A stretch of DNA of 64,000 nt from Rhizoctonia solani (lineage: Eukaryota; Basidiomycota; Agaricomycetes; Cantharellales; Ceratobasidiaceae). A program made the position numbers and the translations under genes. This document shows, in pieces, positions 47,699 through 59,987 of the stretch (its first letter is position 1; the number at the start of each line of letters is the position of its first letter). The notes beneath the pieces were generated by a model. It did not search any database. It worked only from the letters and a program-made list of their open reading frames with translations, and was not told where the DNA came from. Location of the stretch: positions 1,302,001 to 1,366,000 of the forward strand of contig NC_057384.1 of NCBI RefSeq assembly GCF_016906535.1. Direction: 5' to 3'.

Positions 47699-49023
47699 GT
47701 AGGAGAAGGGGGATAGATTAGCACGAGCAGAGTCTGGCCCTCCTAATAACCTCTATATATCCAGTTTGCTTGCCCTCCTGCCTCTCAGAAGCAAGCACAC
47801 GCCGAAACGGCAAATATAGCCGAGTATGTAAGAGAGGTGTTTTTTTTTATAACGCACGGAGGCCTAGGGGGTGAGAGGTCGACACCTTGCCCCTAGGTCT
47901 CTAAATACGTACCAAGTCCTTCCTCGTACCTTTCACATATAACATTCATTACAGCCCCCACCATTACACCCTTCCTGTGATGCGCAGCGTGGCATGGCTC
48001 GCCTGTCGGACCAAGGAAGTGATGGTTACCATGTGCATTACGTAAGGTGAACTACCATTTTAGGGCAGTAGGGGCTATAGTATTGGGTTTCGTGAGGCAG
48101 CCCCTATTGATTAACAGGGGGAGAGGGTATCGAAGCAACGTGAGATTAGAATGTACCTTTTTGTGTCGCACAAAAGCTTCGTTGTGTGATGTCGGAGGAT
48201 GTGGCTGGGTTGAATGGGTTGTCCTCGGTTGCAGTTCAAACTGGGGCCGGACTCCACATTGGCCACTGAATAAGAGAGTCAGATACCGTCAATCTCGAAA
48301 TTCAAACCTGGACGTTGATCCCAATAACGTCTTGATTGGGCGATTAGAGTATGTTCCGTCTTGGGACAAAGGAGGACCGAAATGCATATAGGTGGTTCTC
48401 GAGTTCTCCATTGAATGGGCTGTATCTAATTTGAGGGATGAATGCGCGTGACTTTTCAACTTCACATCCACTTTCGGCACGATGGACACCACCCCAACCT
48501 GGGCATTCAATACCTGCCTTTGAAAGATTGTTGAGTAGACTCTCGCATCTTGGCTTGACTGGTGTAAATACCAACCAACATCGGCGGAAACAGTATACAA
48601 ACCAACAATTGGCACGAATGTAATACGGTGGATTCCCAAGCGATCCTAATGCAATACTTCCAAATACGGACCAACCAAACCATTGGGTGTGTGAAAAACT
48701 AATCCATTTTACTAAAGCTGCAACGGGGATAATACTAAACGAGAACGCAATGATACAAAGCAAAGAATGTTGTCAAAGGGGAGTGAAAAAAGAAGCAAGT
48801 GGGCAAACACAGTAGAGGCAGCTAAAACCCAGTTAAAAGGTATATGCACAAAAAAAGTTGAGTGAAGAATATAGTAAAGAAAGGGTGGTCCGTAGGGTAA
48901 TTCACCAGAGGAAAAAAAAGTGTCCTTTTACAATTTAAACACGTTAGTCCATCTAGGCTAGGAAGCGGAAAAAAGTGGAGATGGAGCAGCTGGCATACGA
49001 CGTCACACAGCAAGAAAAACAAA
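47699..49023. other. Intergenic, no supported gene
   Basis: Contains the TATA-like ctatatatcc at 47752 for the minus-strand gene, and a run of nine or more T near 47840. Short opposing ORFs at 48047-48763 are unsupported. Confidence 0.5.
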
Positions 49024-50677
49024 CTACACATCCTTATCCAGATCAGGGTTCACGATCGCCAGACGGGGGGCAGCAATCGACACAGGAGACGCAGGCCTCT
49101 CAGGCTCAGACAACCCATCCTCGTCGTGCGTGGTGGCGTGCGTTGGCGGACGATCGAGCAGCCCAACGGCAGAACCCGAAGCTCGACTGGCAGACGATCC
49201 GTGTGTCTTGTGCGAGGCGGCGTAGGACGTCTTTTGGCGATATGAAACTCCCGTTTCGGATGGGCGCGTGTGGTGTGACGCGGTGGCGCTGCTGGCTCGA
49301 GACTTGGGCAGACCTTCGCGCGCGGCCTCGTACAGGATCTCGTCGGCCGTTTTGGTGCGGCTCAATAACGGGACGCTCGGTCCTACGCTCGGTTGGGGGC
49401 CGTAGCTACCAGCAGACAGACGGTTCTCGTCCGATTCGGCCAAGACCATCGGTCGAGGATGGGGTGGGGGCATGGCGGTGGGGACAGGTGCATACGCCGC
49501 GGGCCGGACTTCGCCATAAGGGTTGTAGGTATAGCCAGTAGCCTGGGCGTTGAGTGCGAGATTACCTTGCGGCGGAGTCTTGGCTTCGTGCGAGCCCCAA
49601 ATTTCACTTTCATCCAATGGCATGGCGTTCCTCCTCTTGCGACGAATGTGCCAAGTAATACCGAATATCAAAATGATAAGGGCCACAAATCCTCCGGTCA
49701 CTCCAAGCCCGATTGCAACTGCACGGCCATTCGAGCCCGAATTACTATGGCTGTTTCCTGTCTCGGTTTCGTTGAGGCCACCGCTGGGAGGAATAGAGCT
49801 CGTGACGAGAACTGTGAGGGTAGACCGAGATCCATCGGGGAGTGTGGTGGTCGAGAACGAGGAAATGGTGGTGAGCGTGCCCGTCTGAGATACGGTGTTT
49901 CCTCCTTGGTTGGTCTGGGGCGGTGTCGGCGTGGGGGAAGAGCCAGGATTGGGCGTGGGTGTAGGGGTGGGAGTATTGGGTGAATTGCCTGCCTGACTGG
50001 TGTTTTGGTTTTGCTGCTCAGAAGTCTGTGGAGTAGACGTGGTTGTTCGCTCGGTGGTGCTGGTTCTAGAACACCCATAAAAAATCAGGTCAAATTAGAT
50101 AGCCGGGGAATTTTTGCTAACCGTGATTCGGGCGTCTCGGAGGTGCTGGGAGTACTGTGAGTCGATGTTGTCGAGGTCTCGACAGTGGTAGAGGTACTCG
50201 AAGTGGTAGGAGTGGTAGACGTCGTGGTGGGAGGAACAGTGGTACTCGTACTGGTAGAGGTGGTAGTAGGAGTAGTGCTCGTGCTCGTGGTTGTAGGAAT
50301 AGTGCTACTCTCGCTCGATGTGCTCGTAGTGGTCGGTGTACTCTCGCTCGTTGTCGTCGGCCGAGTGGTAGTTTCGGGTGGAGCTGCAGAGGTTGGTGTT
50401 GTCGGAGGCGTGGTTTGGGCAGGTGCTACAAAACAACAGGCGGTAATCATCAGTCGGAATGCTCCAACATGGTTATCCGAGTACAAAGGCAAGTCAGATA
50501 CCTACTTGACTCTGTTTCCTGTCTTTTTCCTAGACCATGACCCAACTGCACGTTCCACGCAACATATCCTGCAGTGACCAATGCAGACTGGCCCACATGA
50601 TCCAGAACAACGATGGACTGAGAAGCGCTGGGAGCCAAGACGGTGCGAGTAAGAGAGTCGGTATAGATGTTGTCCAT
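49024..50677 (-). CDS. Mucin-like single-pass membrane protein (wall-sensor type)
   Basis: The start at 50677 (MDNIYTDSL) leads to a short extracellular part with a Kex2-like site (LGKRQ, about 50525). Next comes a Ser/Thr/Pro stretch of about 240 residues made of TTTS/TSTT words (50430-49800), expected to be heavily O-mannosylated. A transmembrane helix follows (AVAIGLGVTGGFVALIILIF, about 49725-49650) and then a basic stop-transfer HIRRKRR. The cytoplasmic tail of about 210 residues is rich in Ser, Pro and Ala (PTAMPPPHPRP, SRTKTADEILYEAAREGLP) and ends DLDKDV. This layout resembles fungal cell-wall stress sensors of the MID2/WSC type. No WSC cysteine domain is visible, so the link is by topology only. 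Introns lie at about 50510-50430 and 50120-50065. A longer N-terminus from upstream frames is possible. Confidence 0.7.
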
Positions 50678-51144
50678 CACTTGGGCTAAACGGGAGATCT
50701 CTGTCGTAAGAACACTTTCTAGAGCCAGACAAGATTTTGCCAAGTCGTTAAAGCTGGGGTCGGAGCTGCTGCTACTGGTGCCGAGAAAATAAGAGTGAAA
50801 AGAAAAGTAAATGAAAACGAGTCTACGGTAAGATGGCGGGGAGCGCAAAGAGACAAAGCAGAAAGAAAGAGCGTGATAAAAAGAGCGAGCTGCGGGTGGA
50901 TTGAACTTGAGGCGGTGCGCCAACTATAAGGGTCCAGACAACCGTCCCGGGTCCACGCTTGCTGACTCAGCCATCCCTCTCCATTTCGGCAACCCCGCAC
51001 TGGATCCCCCCGCCGGTGCCGTTGGCCAACGAACGCTACTCATTGCGACCCATTCAACATGGGCTATATTTCTTTGATTAATGTGTGTTCCACAGTACTT
51101 TAGTTCACTATGCATCAACTCGCTCGACGGATGTAGCATTACAT

Positions 51145-53011
51145 TCAGCTTTCAATTTCAATCATTACCCCTGGTCTCGCTTGATCACCCACTTGGTCAT
51201 CCATGCTATTCTCACAGGCTGAGCTCCTCATCCCCTGTCGTACCTCTCTTTCAAACTCTTCAAATAGAATAACCGTGCCGTCCCGCCGAGCTTTCTCAGC
51301 GCAAAACACTGCAAGATGACTGCGCAGCACCTCGGATACCGGATATCCCAAGTCCCCACCCCCATCTCCACCATCATCTTCCCTTTCTCCCCCCGAGTTC
51401 CCTTTTTTAGCAAGCCGACGAGCCACACACCGCACAAACTCGCGCACAACACCCATATCCCCATCCCCATGCGCGTCCATCGAACTCGGCCTATGCCGCC
51501 GCGTCTCGTTGGTCCGAAAGTCGCTGGTCGTAAACACGTTCGAGTCACCCACGACTTCTCCGTGCGTGAGATGTAACCGCGTTTGTCGCTCGCAGATGAG
51601 CTTGGTGAACGCGACCATGGTGAACGATGCGGTCGTGCCGTTGGAAAACTCGATGTTTACGACCTATTCCAGTCCGGGTCGAATACATATGTTTGATTTG
51701 GGGATTTGGTAATCTCACCTGGTGGTCACAGACGTCGTTTGGAGACTCGTACACGCACATCCCGTATGGCCCGTCTTCTAGCTCTTTCATCACCTTGTCC
51801 TTTGTCACGGCGCCATCTACAATCGCGCTCACGGGCCACCCGGTATTTCCGGTAAGATAAATGCGCGAAGCACTATAGGGGCAAGTATTCTGCACCGGAC
51901 AGTCCAAACATCGCGTAGCAGAACCGGCCTCGGCTGGCTTTTCCGACTTTCTAAAGTGGGTCAGCGAACCGAATGAGCTGAAGCGAACTGGTGTGGCAGG
52001 CGCGAAGAAATGACACAGTAGGTCAATGTCGCTAGATCCAAACAGTCAACATATTAATAGACTATTATTAAAAACGTCAAAGGGGGCTCTTACTGGCAAC
52101 TCTTGGTCATCAACGAAAACGAGCTCTTTGACTCTTGGTTCCAATTTCCCCGGACGTAAGAATGCGCAAAATGATAATGTCCCACAGGTTCGACATGAAC
52201 GACGTTGACGAGCTTTCCAAGACTGCCCGAAGCAATCACTTCCCGAAGTGCTTGATTATATTTGGAATACCTGAGAACTATGGCCCCACACACACACAAG
52301 TCCAACCAAGTGTAATTTAGACCACGCTAAACTCGGCTGAAATTTGGATATATTGTAAACGTAACGTACCGTGCGCGATTGTAAATATAATTCCAGACTT
52401 TTCCACCTCGTCTGCCATCCGAATGCACTCTTCGGGTGTAGTCGCCATCGGCTTTTCGCACAGGATATGATACCCACGTCGAGCAAACGGTATAACCACC
52501 TCTGCATGCATATGATCTTGAACCGTCACAACAACCCCGTCCACGTATCGAGCATCTTGGGCGTCTTTTCGACCGGCGTCGTGAGCATCGCATGCGGCCA
52601 AAAGATCTTTCCAGTCATTAAACACCCGATCCGCTCCCACTTGATGGTCTTGCGCCATGCGTTCCCGTGTTTCAGGACGGGGTTCGGCAATAGCGACTAC
52701 AACACAATGTTTAGGATTGTTTAAAGCATACTGTCCATACTTCTACTCCCAACATAATAACAATAATAATAATAGAAAGAACATGTCATGACAAACATGA
52801 ACAGGCGAACCAACGAAGAATTGCTCACTTTTCCCCGTTGGCCAGCACCAATGACGGCCAAACGAACAGGCGGCCCGATCGGCGGTGGTTCTTGCGCCGT
52901 TTGGTCGGGCACTGGTTCGGTGGCGGGGGCGAAATCAATATGCGGGTCGGGCTTTGCCATCGACTTGGCCGTGATGCCCATGGATTTGATCGTCTTTCGG
53001 AGCGAGTCCAT
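51145..53011 (-). CDS. Gfo/Idh/MocA-family NAD(P)-dependent oxidoreductase
   Basis: A dehydrogenase of the glucose-fructose oxidoreductase/inositol dehydrogenase superfamily. The start at 53011 gives MDSLRKTIKSMGI, a Pro-rich leader, then the Rossmann motif VRLAVIGAGQRGK (about 52860). Family marks follow: HAEVVIPFARRG, then HILCEKPMATT (about 52450), whose EKP lysine is the catalytic residue; RYSKYN (about 52270); and CHDIDLL (about 52030), carrying the His-Asp pair. A Cys-rich stretch CLDCPVQNTCPYSA (about 51895) is shared with a subset of the family. The C-terminal part ends VMIEIES. About five exons are present, all in frame. Typical substrates are sugars or inositols; the substrate here is unknown. 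A broken partial copy lies at 33.6-34.2 kb. Confidence 0.85.
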
Positions 53012-54395
53012 GGTGACTGAATCGAGGTGGGAGTAAAACCAAGCTAGGGGTAGAGTCTATTTTATGTGTTCGTGTTCGGGGTCGCGGCCAACGTGGTCAG
53101 GTTGATTGAGTTCAGTTACTGGGCTCGGGGGTGTCCGGGCGGCTATGCTGTACGGAGGACTGGAAGGGGTGAATGACTCCGAGTTCGAGGTTGGTCAGTG
53201 TTGAAACGGATTTATTTCCTGTGCACTGTAGTCGGGGTTGGCTTGTCCAGAAAGTGCAGCTAAATCGTAGACAGTGTTGGCATTGGGCAAAGATCGCGAG
53301 CTTTCGCAGCTACAGAATTTCACAAACTTTGCTGAAGATTATTGAGCAGCGGGAAGGGTACGATTGACAATTAAGCTATAACTATAGTATCGGTAGACAG
53401 GCTTAAGGCGCCCAGAATTCACTTAGGTATACGATAGTAGTAAGACTTGTAATGCCTATCTAAGACTACATTTGCAATTGTATCAGAGTCACGCGCATTC
53501 GAGGGACCCATGTCCACCGAGTGTTGAGCATTACCACTGTACAATTTCTTTGAAAGGCACGCCATGTTCCGGAAAAGACAGAAGTATTGATTCGATATCA
53601 TTCCTAACTATTCTTTGAGCAAAGATGAATTTTGGTTAAATCTGTCAACAACAGTTTATTAAGCTCAGCTATTTAGGCCTCGCGCCTCAGACAGCAGTGT
53701 GTGAAGATTATGCTTTCCAAATCGCTTATTTGAGTTCTGGTGCTGCGATATCTCGCAAATTATTGCGCCGCGTGCTTATTTACATCATTTCATGCCTGTT
53801 GTCATCTACTGTTCTAACTGAGATCTGAAACTTCGATCCCCGGCAGTTTGAATTCCACCACAGATCTTTTTATTGGGGTGTCTAAACTGCCACCCATATG
53901 ACGTAGCTAACGCATTACGCGCGCGCCTGCGTAGCCATTGTGCCCCTGTGCCACATCGGTTCGGGTCCCTCTATACGCCCATCTCTAGTCTTTTCGCAAG
54001 ATACATGACCGTCGCCGATAGCTATATCCTCCGATCTCGGTACACAAGTCAATCCGAGCGTCTTCAAAAGCAGCCCGGGAAGGATTTGTGTCACAACCAC
54101 CAAAATACAACCAGTTCACACCCACCGTCTATCACGTCGGATGAATACAGGTGTATTTTTGAAGCCGTTGATGCCGACATTGACATAGGATAAAAAGGGG
54201 AGTATTGAGACTTCACCTCACATATTCGACTTTTCTTCTTAGTTAATAACTCACCTACTATGCTTCACTGTATTGCAATAAATGCCTAAACCTGAAATAT
54301 GTATTCACATACGAATGGATTGACCTTTCGTAGACTTCTGAGCCAATACAAAGGCATCTAGTACAATGTTTCGGGTCTGGAGCATCTTTGGCATA
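53012..54395. other. Intergenic, no supported gene
   Basis: Divergent space between the 5' end of the oxidoreductase and the 3' end of the carboxypeptidase. A plus ORF at 53873-54193 lacks any domain. I see no repeat. Confidence 0.5.
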
Positions 54396-56070
54396 TTAAA
54401 CCATATTGGCCAGAAGATACTTGACTCCCTCATATGCCTCAATTCCAGACGGAAGAATCTCAGCAGGGGGCAGGACAAACCCGCTACCCGACGACCCTCC
54501 ACGTAGCTCGGGAGTAAATGAATACTTGATCTTTGAAACATCGTATGCATAGTCGACACTTCCGCCCGAGACTTGGTAGATAGTCGAACAAATCGGCCCG
54601 GTCTTTAAGGTTTTGCCATAGGGTGCCTTGAAAGCAGCCGCGAAACCTTGTTCCAGCTTTGTGTGCTCTGTCTTGTCAGCAGCGTTTGCAGAGCACGAGT
54701 ATCCATATGCTGAAAGCGACCCCCGATGAGTACCAACTCATAAATTTAAACTTGACCAAGACACTTACGTCCCATGAAATATAGACCATAAGAGTGCCAG
54801 TCGACATAAAGCTTGGCCCCAGCCGCCGAGTTGGCTTTTGCATTGATAAAAGCAGCCAATCCTTTATTCTCGGGAGAGTCTCCGGCGGCAGCACCTGTGA
54901 GGTACGTTAAAAAGCTGCTGATGTGCATACGGTATGCACATACCTCTGTAAGTCTCGGAACACGAACTAGTAGAAGAACCCCCAGCAACGTCCCACTTCC
55001 AGGGCCAGTTCCTATGGAAAACCCCGTCAACAAGCTGTCATTATGGGAAGAGGGGTGGAGCAAAACCTGTTGATGTCTCGGCCGTAGCACGTTCCAGATG
55101 GAGGCGGCTGACGGTTCTTGCGCCACAATCGTTCGGTAGTCTGAGTATATACGAAACCTTTGCCTGTGTTAGTGGCTGCAGTGGCCGGGGGCTATAAATT
55201 TACCATCAGGATTAACGACAGGGAAAATATAAAAATCGTATTTGTCGACGTAACTCTTGATCGTTGCAGAGGTAGTATAGTTCGAAAGCAGACTGTATGC
55301 GATCTGTTCGGTCACCTGTGATTGAATTTGTGAGGCCCATTCGCATGAGCTTATACTCGATCGACCTACCATTGTGGTGATCCATTCACGAGCATGAACG
55401 GTTCCATGGAAAATGATCGCAGGTTTTGTCCCGGATCCTAACGAACTGTTAAATTCAATAATGCAGCTGGCAATTATTTTGCTCCTCACCAGAGCTCCCG
55501 AATATGTTGATTCCGGTAATAGGGCGTCCTTCATACGAGGTTCCACCCATAACAACCTTGGCATTGTTAGGGAAAGTGCTCACGAGATCGCTCAAGAACG
55601 TCAAGTGATCAGCGTAAGTGTGATAGCTAGTAAACCAGGCTGCATTGGCAAAACCAACTATTGGATAGGAGCGTCAGCTTGGGCTCTCATCTCCCGTCCC
55701 GCAACATACCAAAAGCATCCCTGTATGGGCTATTCATACCCTCAGCCTCCTTTGCAATACTAACGCTCAGATCGTCATGCATAGTAATCAACTGGGAATC
55801 GACCTGAGGGTTGATCTGCTTCAGGGCATCATGAAAAGCAGTTAATCGATCCTTGGATACTTCAACATCCACATGCGAAAAGGCGACTTTGGCCGACTTC
55901 CAGGTAGGAACCCCGAGTGTTGCGATCATATTGGAGATCCGATCCGTCTGCTCCTGATTTCCAGTCGGGATACGATAGACCTTGGTACCCGCATACGCTT
56001 TTCTCTGAGTAGGTGTGGATAATGCTAGAGAAGCGCAAGCAAGCGCGCATATAGTATGTATAAAACGCAT
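54396..56070 (-). CDS. Secreted M14 zinc carboxypeptidase
   Basis: A metallocarboxypeptidase that removes C-terminal residues from peptides outside the cell. The start at 56070 gives the signal peptide MRFIHTICALACASLALS. A propeptide of about 90 residues follows (KVYRIPTGNQEQTDRI to about 55740). Catalytic-domain marks in order: HGTVHAREWITTM (about 55395), with the zinc ligands His and Glu of HxxE; YIFPVVNPDG (about 55210); GRDINRNWPW (about 55040); LYVDWHSYGLYF (about 54800), with the third zinc-binding His; and YSFTPELRGG (about 54505), with the catalytic Glu. It ends YLLANMV. About eight short introns are present. Propeptide plus catalytic length (about 430 residues) is normal for the A subfamily. 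It looks intact and is probably active. Confidence 0.9.
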
Positions 56071-56285
56071 AGTGGGCTATGAAAAAGATTCAGAGGACGA
56101 GGTTTCTTGTCGGTGGGTCCCCGATGGCCATAGTTGAATACCCCCCTCGATTAAATGGTGCCCATTCACCAACGAAAAGGTTTGGGAGAATTACTCTTCC
56201 GCATGGACATGGACGCTATCGATTTCTCGTGCCTTGACCGGGTTAGTATCGAACTAGCGAGACAGCACTGTACCTGGACAAGAGC

Positions 56286-56721
56286 TTAGAACCATGAGAC
56301 AAGATAGGCTGCGAACCAGGTAGCTGAACGCTGCCCCCTGGGTAGAAGAATGTTATCCGTATGGCGCTCAAGAACAATCATATGGCCCAGCCTTAATGGA
56401 AGTGGTCTTAGATTGAGTGCCAAGCCCCGAAATTGGGAGTTAGGTTTGTTGCTGTTTATTGAGATATCCCTTTCAGGTCGAGTCCACTTGGTATATCTAT
56501 GACTGGCACTTGCGATAGCCAGAGACCGCCGTAATCCGATAAAAGTAGGGTTCTTAGCGATCTCGTAATGCACACTGCAGTTGAGTTCGACTTCTGGAGC
56601 GACCCAGACCGATTTGTTCATGCGCCGTCCTTTGTCAGCATATGTTTGGATGATCGAAGTGCTTACTGAATAGGGGGACGGAAATGAGGACGTCGCTGAT
56701 TCGTATAGATATATTCAACAT
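56286..56721 (-). CDS. Possible two-exon hypothetical protein
   Basis: A frame starting MLNISIRISDVLISVPLF (56721) splices in phase, through a short gtaagc...aaag intron near 56665-56630, to an ORF of 111 codons (KSVWVAPEVELNCSVHYEI). It ends at 56286. No domain is recognised. Another ATG (MTGSPFTLSDVEYIY) gives a different phase across the same intron, so the model is weak. Confidence 0.3.
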
Positions 56722-57037
56722 CTGATAGAGTAAAAGGAGAACCCGTCATATTCAAGATCTGTTTAATTTACCGAGAGTGCATGGCTATTGTGGTTGTAAA
56801 TTTTAACATTGACTAGAGCAATCCCCGCGATCCAAGATAACATAAAAAATACATGGATTTCGGTAAACTCTAAAATTCTATGCGAAGCCTACAGCTACAT
56901 ATTCTCTAAAGGGTGCTATTTGACAACAAATCTAAAGCTGCTTGGTCACGAGGAACAAGACTGCAAGGGAACGGAAGCGGATCACTTGATAAGACAGGTC
57001 AAAAGGCAGCCCAATCCTAGTCTTAAAGTTTTACTCA

Positions 57038-58993
57038 CTATACCAGGTACGGCTGAAATAGCTTATGCATTTGCACAGATCCAGGGCCCCCAAGTTGCTC
57101 AACTTTTGAGAGCAGTTCCAAGCCGGGCTGTATGTCGAAAACCGACAGGATACCAGCGCACATGGTCCAAGTAGCATTGTTGGCTACGTGCTGTCCGGGA
57201 CATACACGTCGGCCAAAACCAAAGATGTACTTGCGGGGATCGGGGTCAGGTACCGGCTTTAGGTAGCGGGACGGATCAAACGTGTGCGGGGAGGAAAAGT
57301 GCTTTGGATCGCGAAGCATGGCCCTGAACGGTGGCGGTTAGAGTTAAACCATAACAAGAACCATCTCGGAGCGCACCAGATGTTGGGATTGATGGTCGAA
57401 TTCTTTGGAATTAGATATCCTCTGAGTTGGATATCCTCTGTAGTGGTATGAGGCAGACCTATGACAACTATAAACACTACTGTCACTTAATGACATGTGT
57501 GTGAACGCACCCAATGGGACAACGGGACAGAGTCTCATTACTTCCTGTAGTACCGCTTCTGTGTACGGCATATTTTCCCGATCTTTCAGTTCCGGTACCC
57601 GCTCTCTTCCAACTATACTATCAATCTCTGCTTGTGCGAGCCTGGCGGTCTCAGGGTGAAGCGATACCATTAATATGAACGCCCATATCAACCCAACAGT
57701 CTGGAAAAGTCAGATTCAGTATCAGAGAAGATGGTACCACTTGGAATAAGCAATCTTACCGTGGTAGAGCCTCCTAAAATAACATGCCCGAGATGTTAGA
57801 AAGACAGAAGACACACTGAGTTTTGTTGACGTACCTGTGAACAGCGAGGCCGCAGTCCACTTGGTCAATTCCATGTCCATGTCGGTGATATTCGCCCCTC
57901 CTTTGGCCTCGAGTAACTGCGAAGCGTACGAGGGATTTTCCGCCCCGCCATTACGCTTTAGACCTCGTAGTTAGATCGGACAAGAATTATAAAATCCAAG
58001 CCACCCACCACTTGTTCAAACACCGTATCAAACAGCGTATTCGCATACATGACTCGGGACTCCCTTCCTTCTTTAGCAAATGTCTGGAACCCCCCACCAG
58101 GGAACCAAGCGGGAAGATACCTCACTTGACGGGGAAAACCTATCAGACCAAATGTTAAACCTATATAAAGCGGAACTTACAAATGGGGAAATCGTTGACG
58201 AGAAAATATTGCGCCGAAGCCTTGGCCAAGTACGAGAATGCTCGATGCACACTGGCAAGGCTTGTGTCATCTTGGCTAGGCGTATAACCATAAGCCAGCC
58301 GCAAAATGAAATCGCCGACGATATCGCTAACATGCTTCTGGAATGACTTTTGGTCCTGTGAGATGCGTCTGAGTAGCTCAAGTGTCGAATCTAGGTGTTG
58401 TGGCTCGTAAGATCGCGCAGCTGTGGGGTGCAACGCTGAAGCCAGTATGCGCCTTTGTTTCTTGTGCCATTCGTCGTGTTGATGGAAGGATACTCCTTCT
58501 GACCATCCAAGGCTAAAGGTTCATCAGAAACCCTGCCACGACTGATTGACACGAGCCACCCACAGATCTTGAATCATGAAATTGCCTGGTCGGTTGGCAC
58601 TGACAGATGCATGTTTCTCCAGTAGTTCAGTGGCCAATTCTATGCTGTTGATGGTAATGAACGTGTCGAATGGTGTAGTGGTAGTAATGATGTCCCCTAG
58701 GTACGTGCAAAGACATAGTGATGTCAGCGACATTCATCCATATGTGGCGACCAGAAAAAAGGTATACCTAGAGTATCTTTGTATTTCGTGCCCAGGGTTA
58801 CGAATCGGTACGGCTGGCTAACGATGTCCTTGTTGCCCCAGAACCAGTGTTTGGGCGGAGAAGGAGGCAGTAGCCTGCTGGATCTAGCACGATAGAAACG
58901 CAATGATAGTAATACGGCTAAGGTCCCGAGTAATATGAGTGCCCCAGGACCTGGCCATAAATAAGAGGTAGAAAGAGGAGCAAGTGAAGACAT
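57038..58993 (-). CDS. Cytochrome P450 monooxygenase, O-methylsterigmatocystin oxidoreductase-like
   Basis: A second P450, unrelated in detail to the one at 0.8 kb. The start at 58993 gives MSSLAPLSTSYLW, then an N-terminal membrane anchor (GALILLGTLAVLLSLRFY) and the proline hinge LLPPSPPKHWFWGN. The C-helix words are WHKKQRRILASALHP (about 58450). The K-helix is EVMRLCPVVPLG (about 57535). Then come DPSRYL (about 57265) and the haem loop FGFGRRVCPGQHVA (about 57215), with its cysteine. The stop is at 57038. The I-helix is assembled across two introns and reads TGGSTTTVGL (57790-57690). The usual acidic residue before the Thr pair is replaced by Thr. The style is that of fungal CYP64-like enzymes often annotated as O-methylsterigmatocystin oxidoreductases; that name implies no aflatoxin chemistry here. 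About nine exons. Confidence 0.85.
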
Positions 58994-59035
58994 AGATGAT
59001 GATTGTGGGGATGAGTTGAACCAGGAACAACGGAG

Positions 59036-59047
59036 ATGATTTATACT
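59036..59047 (-). promoter_or_regulatory. TATA-like box of second P450
   Basis: On the minus strand gtataaatcatc lies about 45 bp before the ATG at 58993. This argues against the upstream ATG at 59059. Confidence 0.4.
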
Positions 59048-59059
59048 ATGTGCGCACAA

Positions 59060-59987
59060 TTAACCTTTAGGCCGTTATGCCATGTTGACCGCGTAATGAA
59101 CTAAGCTTGACCCTAAGCCGAGCTTCGATCTCGTCGGCCATAACCGTGTGGGGGCTTACACATCACAGACAATAGGTTAACCCCACTTCTTGCGACCCAA
59201 TTTAACGGACTTAGGGCCTGCCTCCCGCCATACCCTCCAGGATCGGTGCTAATTTCCAGACCTACAGTGTCAGCATTAATTACTTTGACTTTAGGCGACA
59301 TCCCGGTGTGGTATGATAGGCTGGTAATAAACGGTTAATCACCAAAGAGAGTAGCCGTAGACCAAGCCGAGTATTGGTGGTGACCCACTGTTGTCTTGGA
59401 GTACCCTCCAAGAGCCAGCTGGTCAGGGCTCCAGCCCAAGAAAGAAGACAATGATCCCCATAGGATACCAACAAGCCTGGATATGTTCGGACCTAGCGGT
59501 GCAATATCGAACCGGGGAATCAATCCGTGTTCCACATTCCAACTTGATCCCAAAATGTGCTTGAATCAGACGCACCTGGATTCCAGCACTCGGCCGCGGC
59601 TTTGTGTTCACCACACGATTGCAGCATTCTTATTTTCAGATGAACTTACTCTTCAAGCAAACATTCGGCATCCGACGAATTCTCTAATAGTCTAACAGTC
59701 ATGGCCAGTCATCGTAGTTGACAACTTGGGAAGATCCAAATTGCAAAATAAGGATCATCCGTGTGGCTCCGCTCACCTAACTTGACTTTATTTGTATACG
59801 TTTGCCTTACTGTAGCAGGTGGCGATCTTGGGGGTCTGAAAGTCTAAATCCTGTCATTTCCAAGGATATACAGAAATCAACAATTGACCACAATAATATA
59901 TTCAAAAATATGAGTTCATATAAATTGCCAGAAGAATTGCCATGAATAATCATCTAAGATGTTTTTACCCGGGATTTTGACAGCAGT
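59060..59987. other. Intergenic, no supported gene
   Basis: Overlapping ORFs at 59280-59695 on both strands have no domain. Nothing else is recognised. Confidence 0.5.

Noticed and set aside
50157..50577. Val/Gly-rich plus-strand ORFs at the mucin region
   Set aside because: They are antisense of the Thr/Ser repeats.
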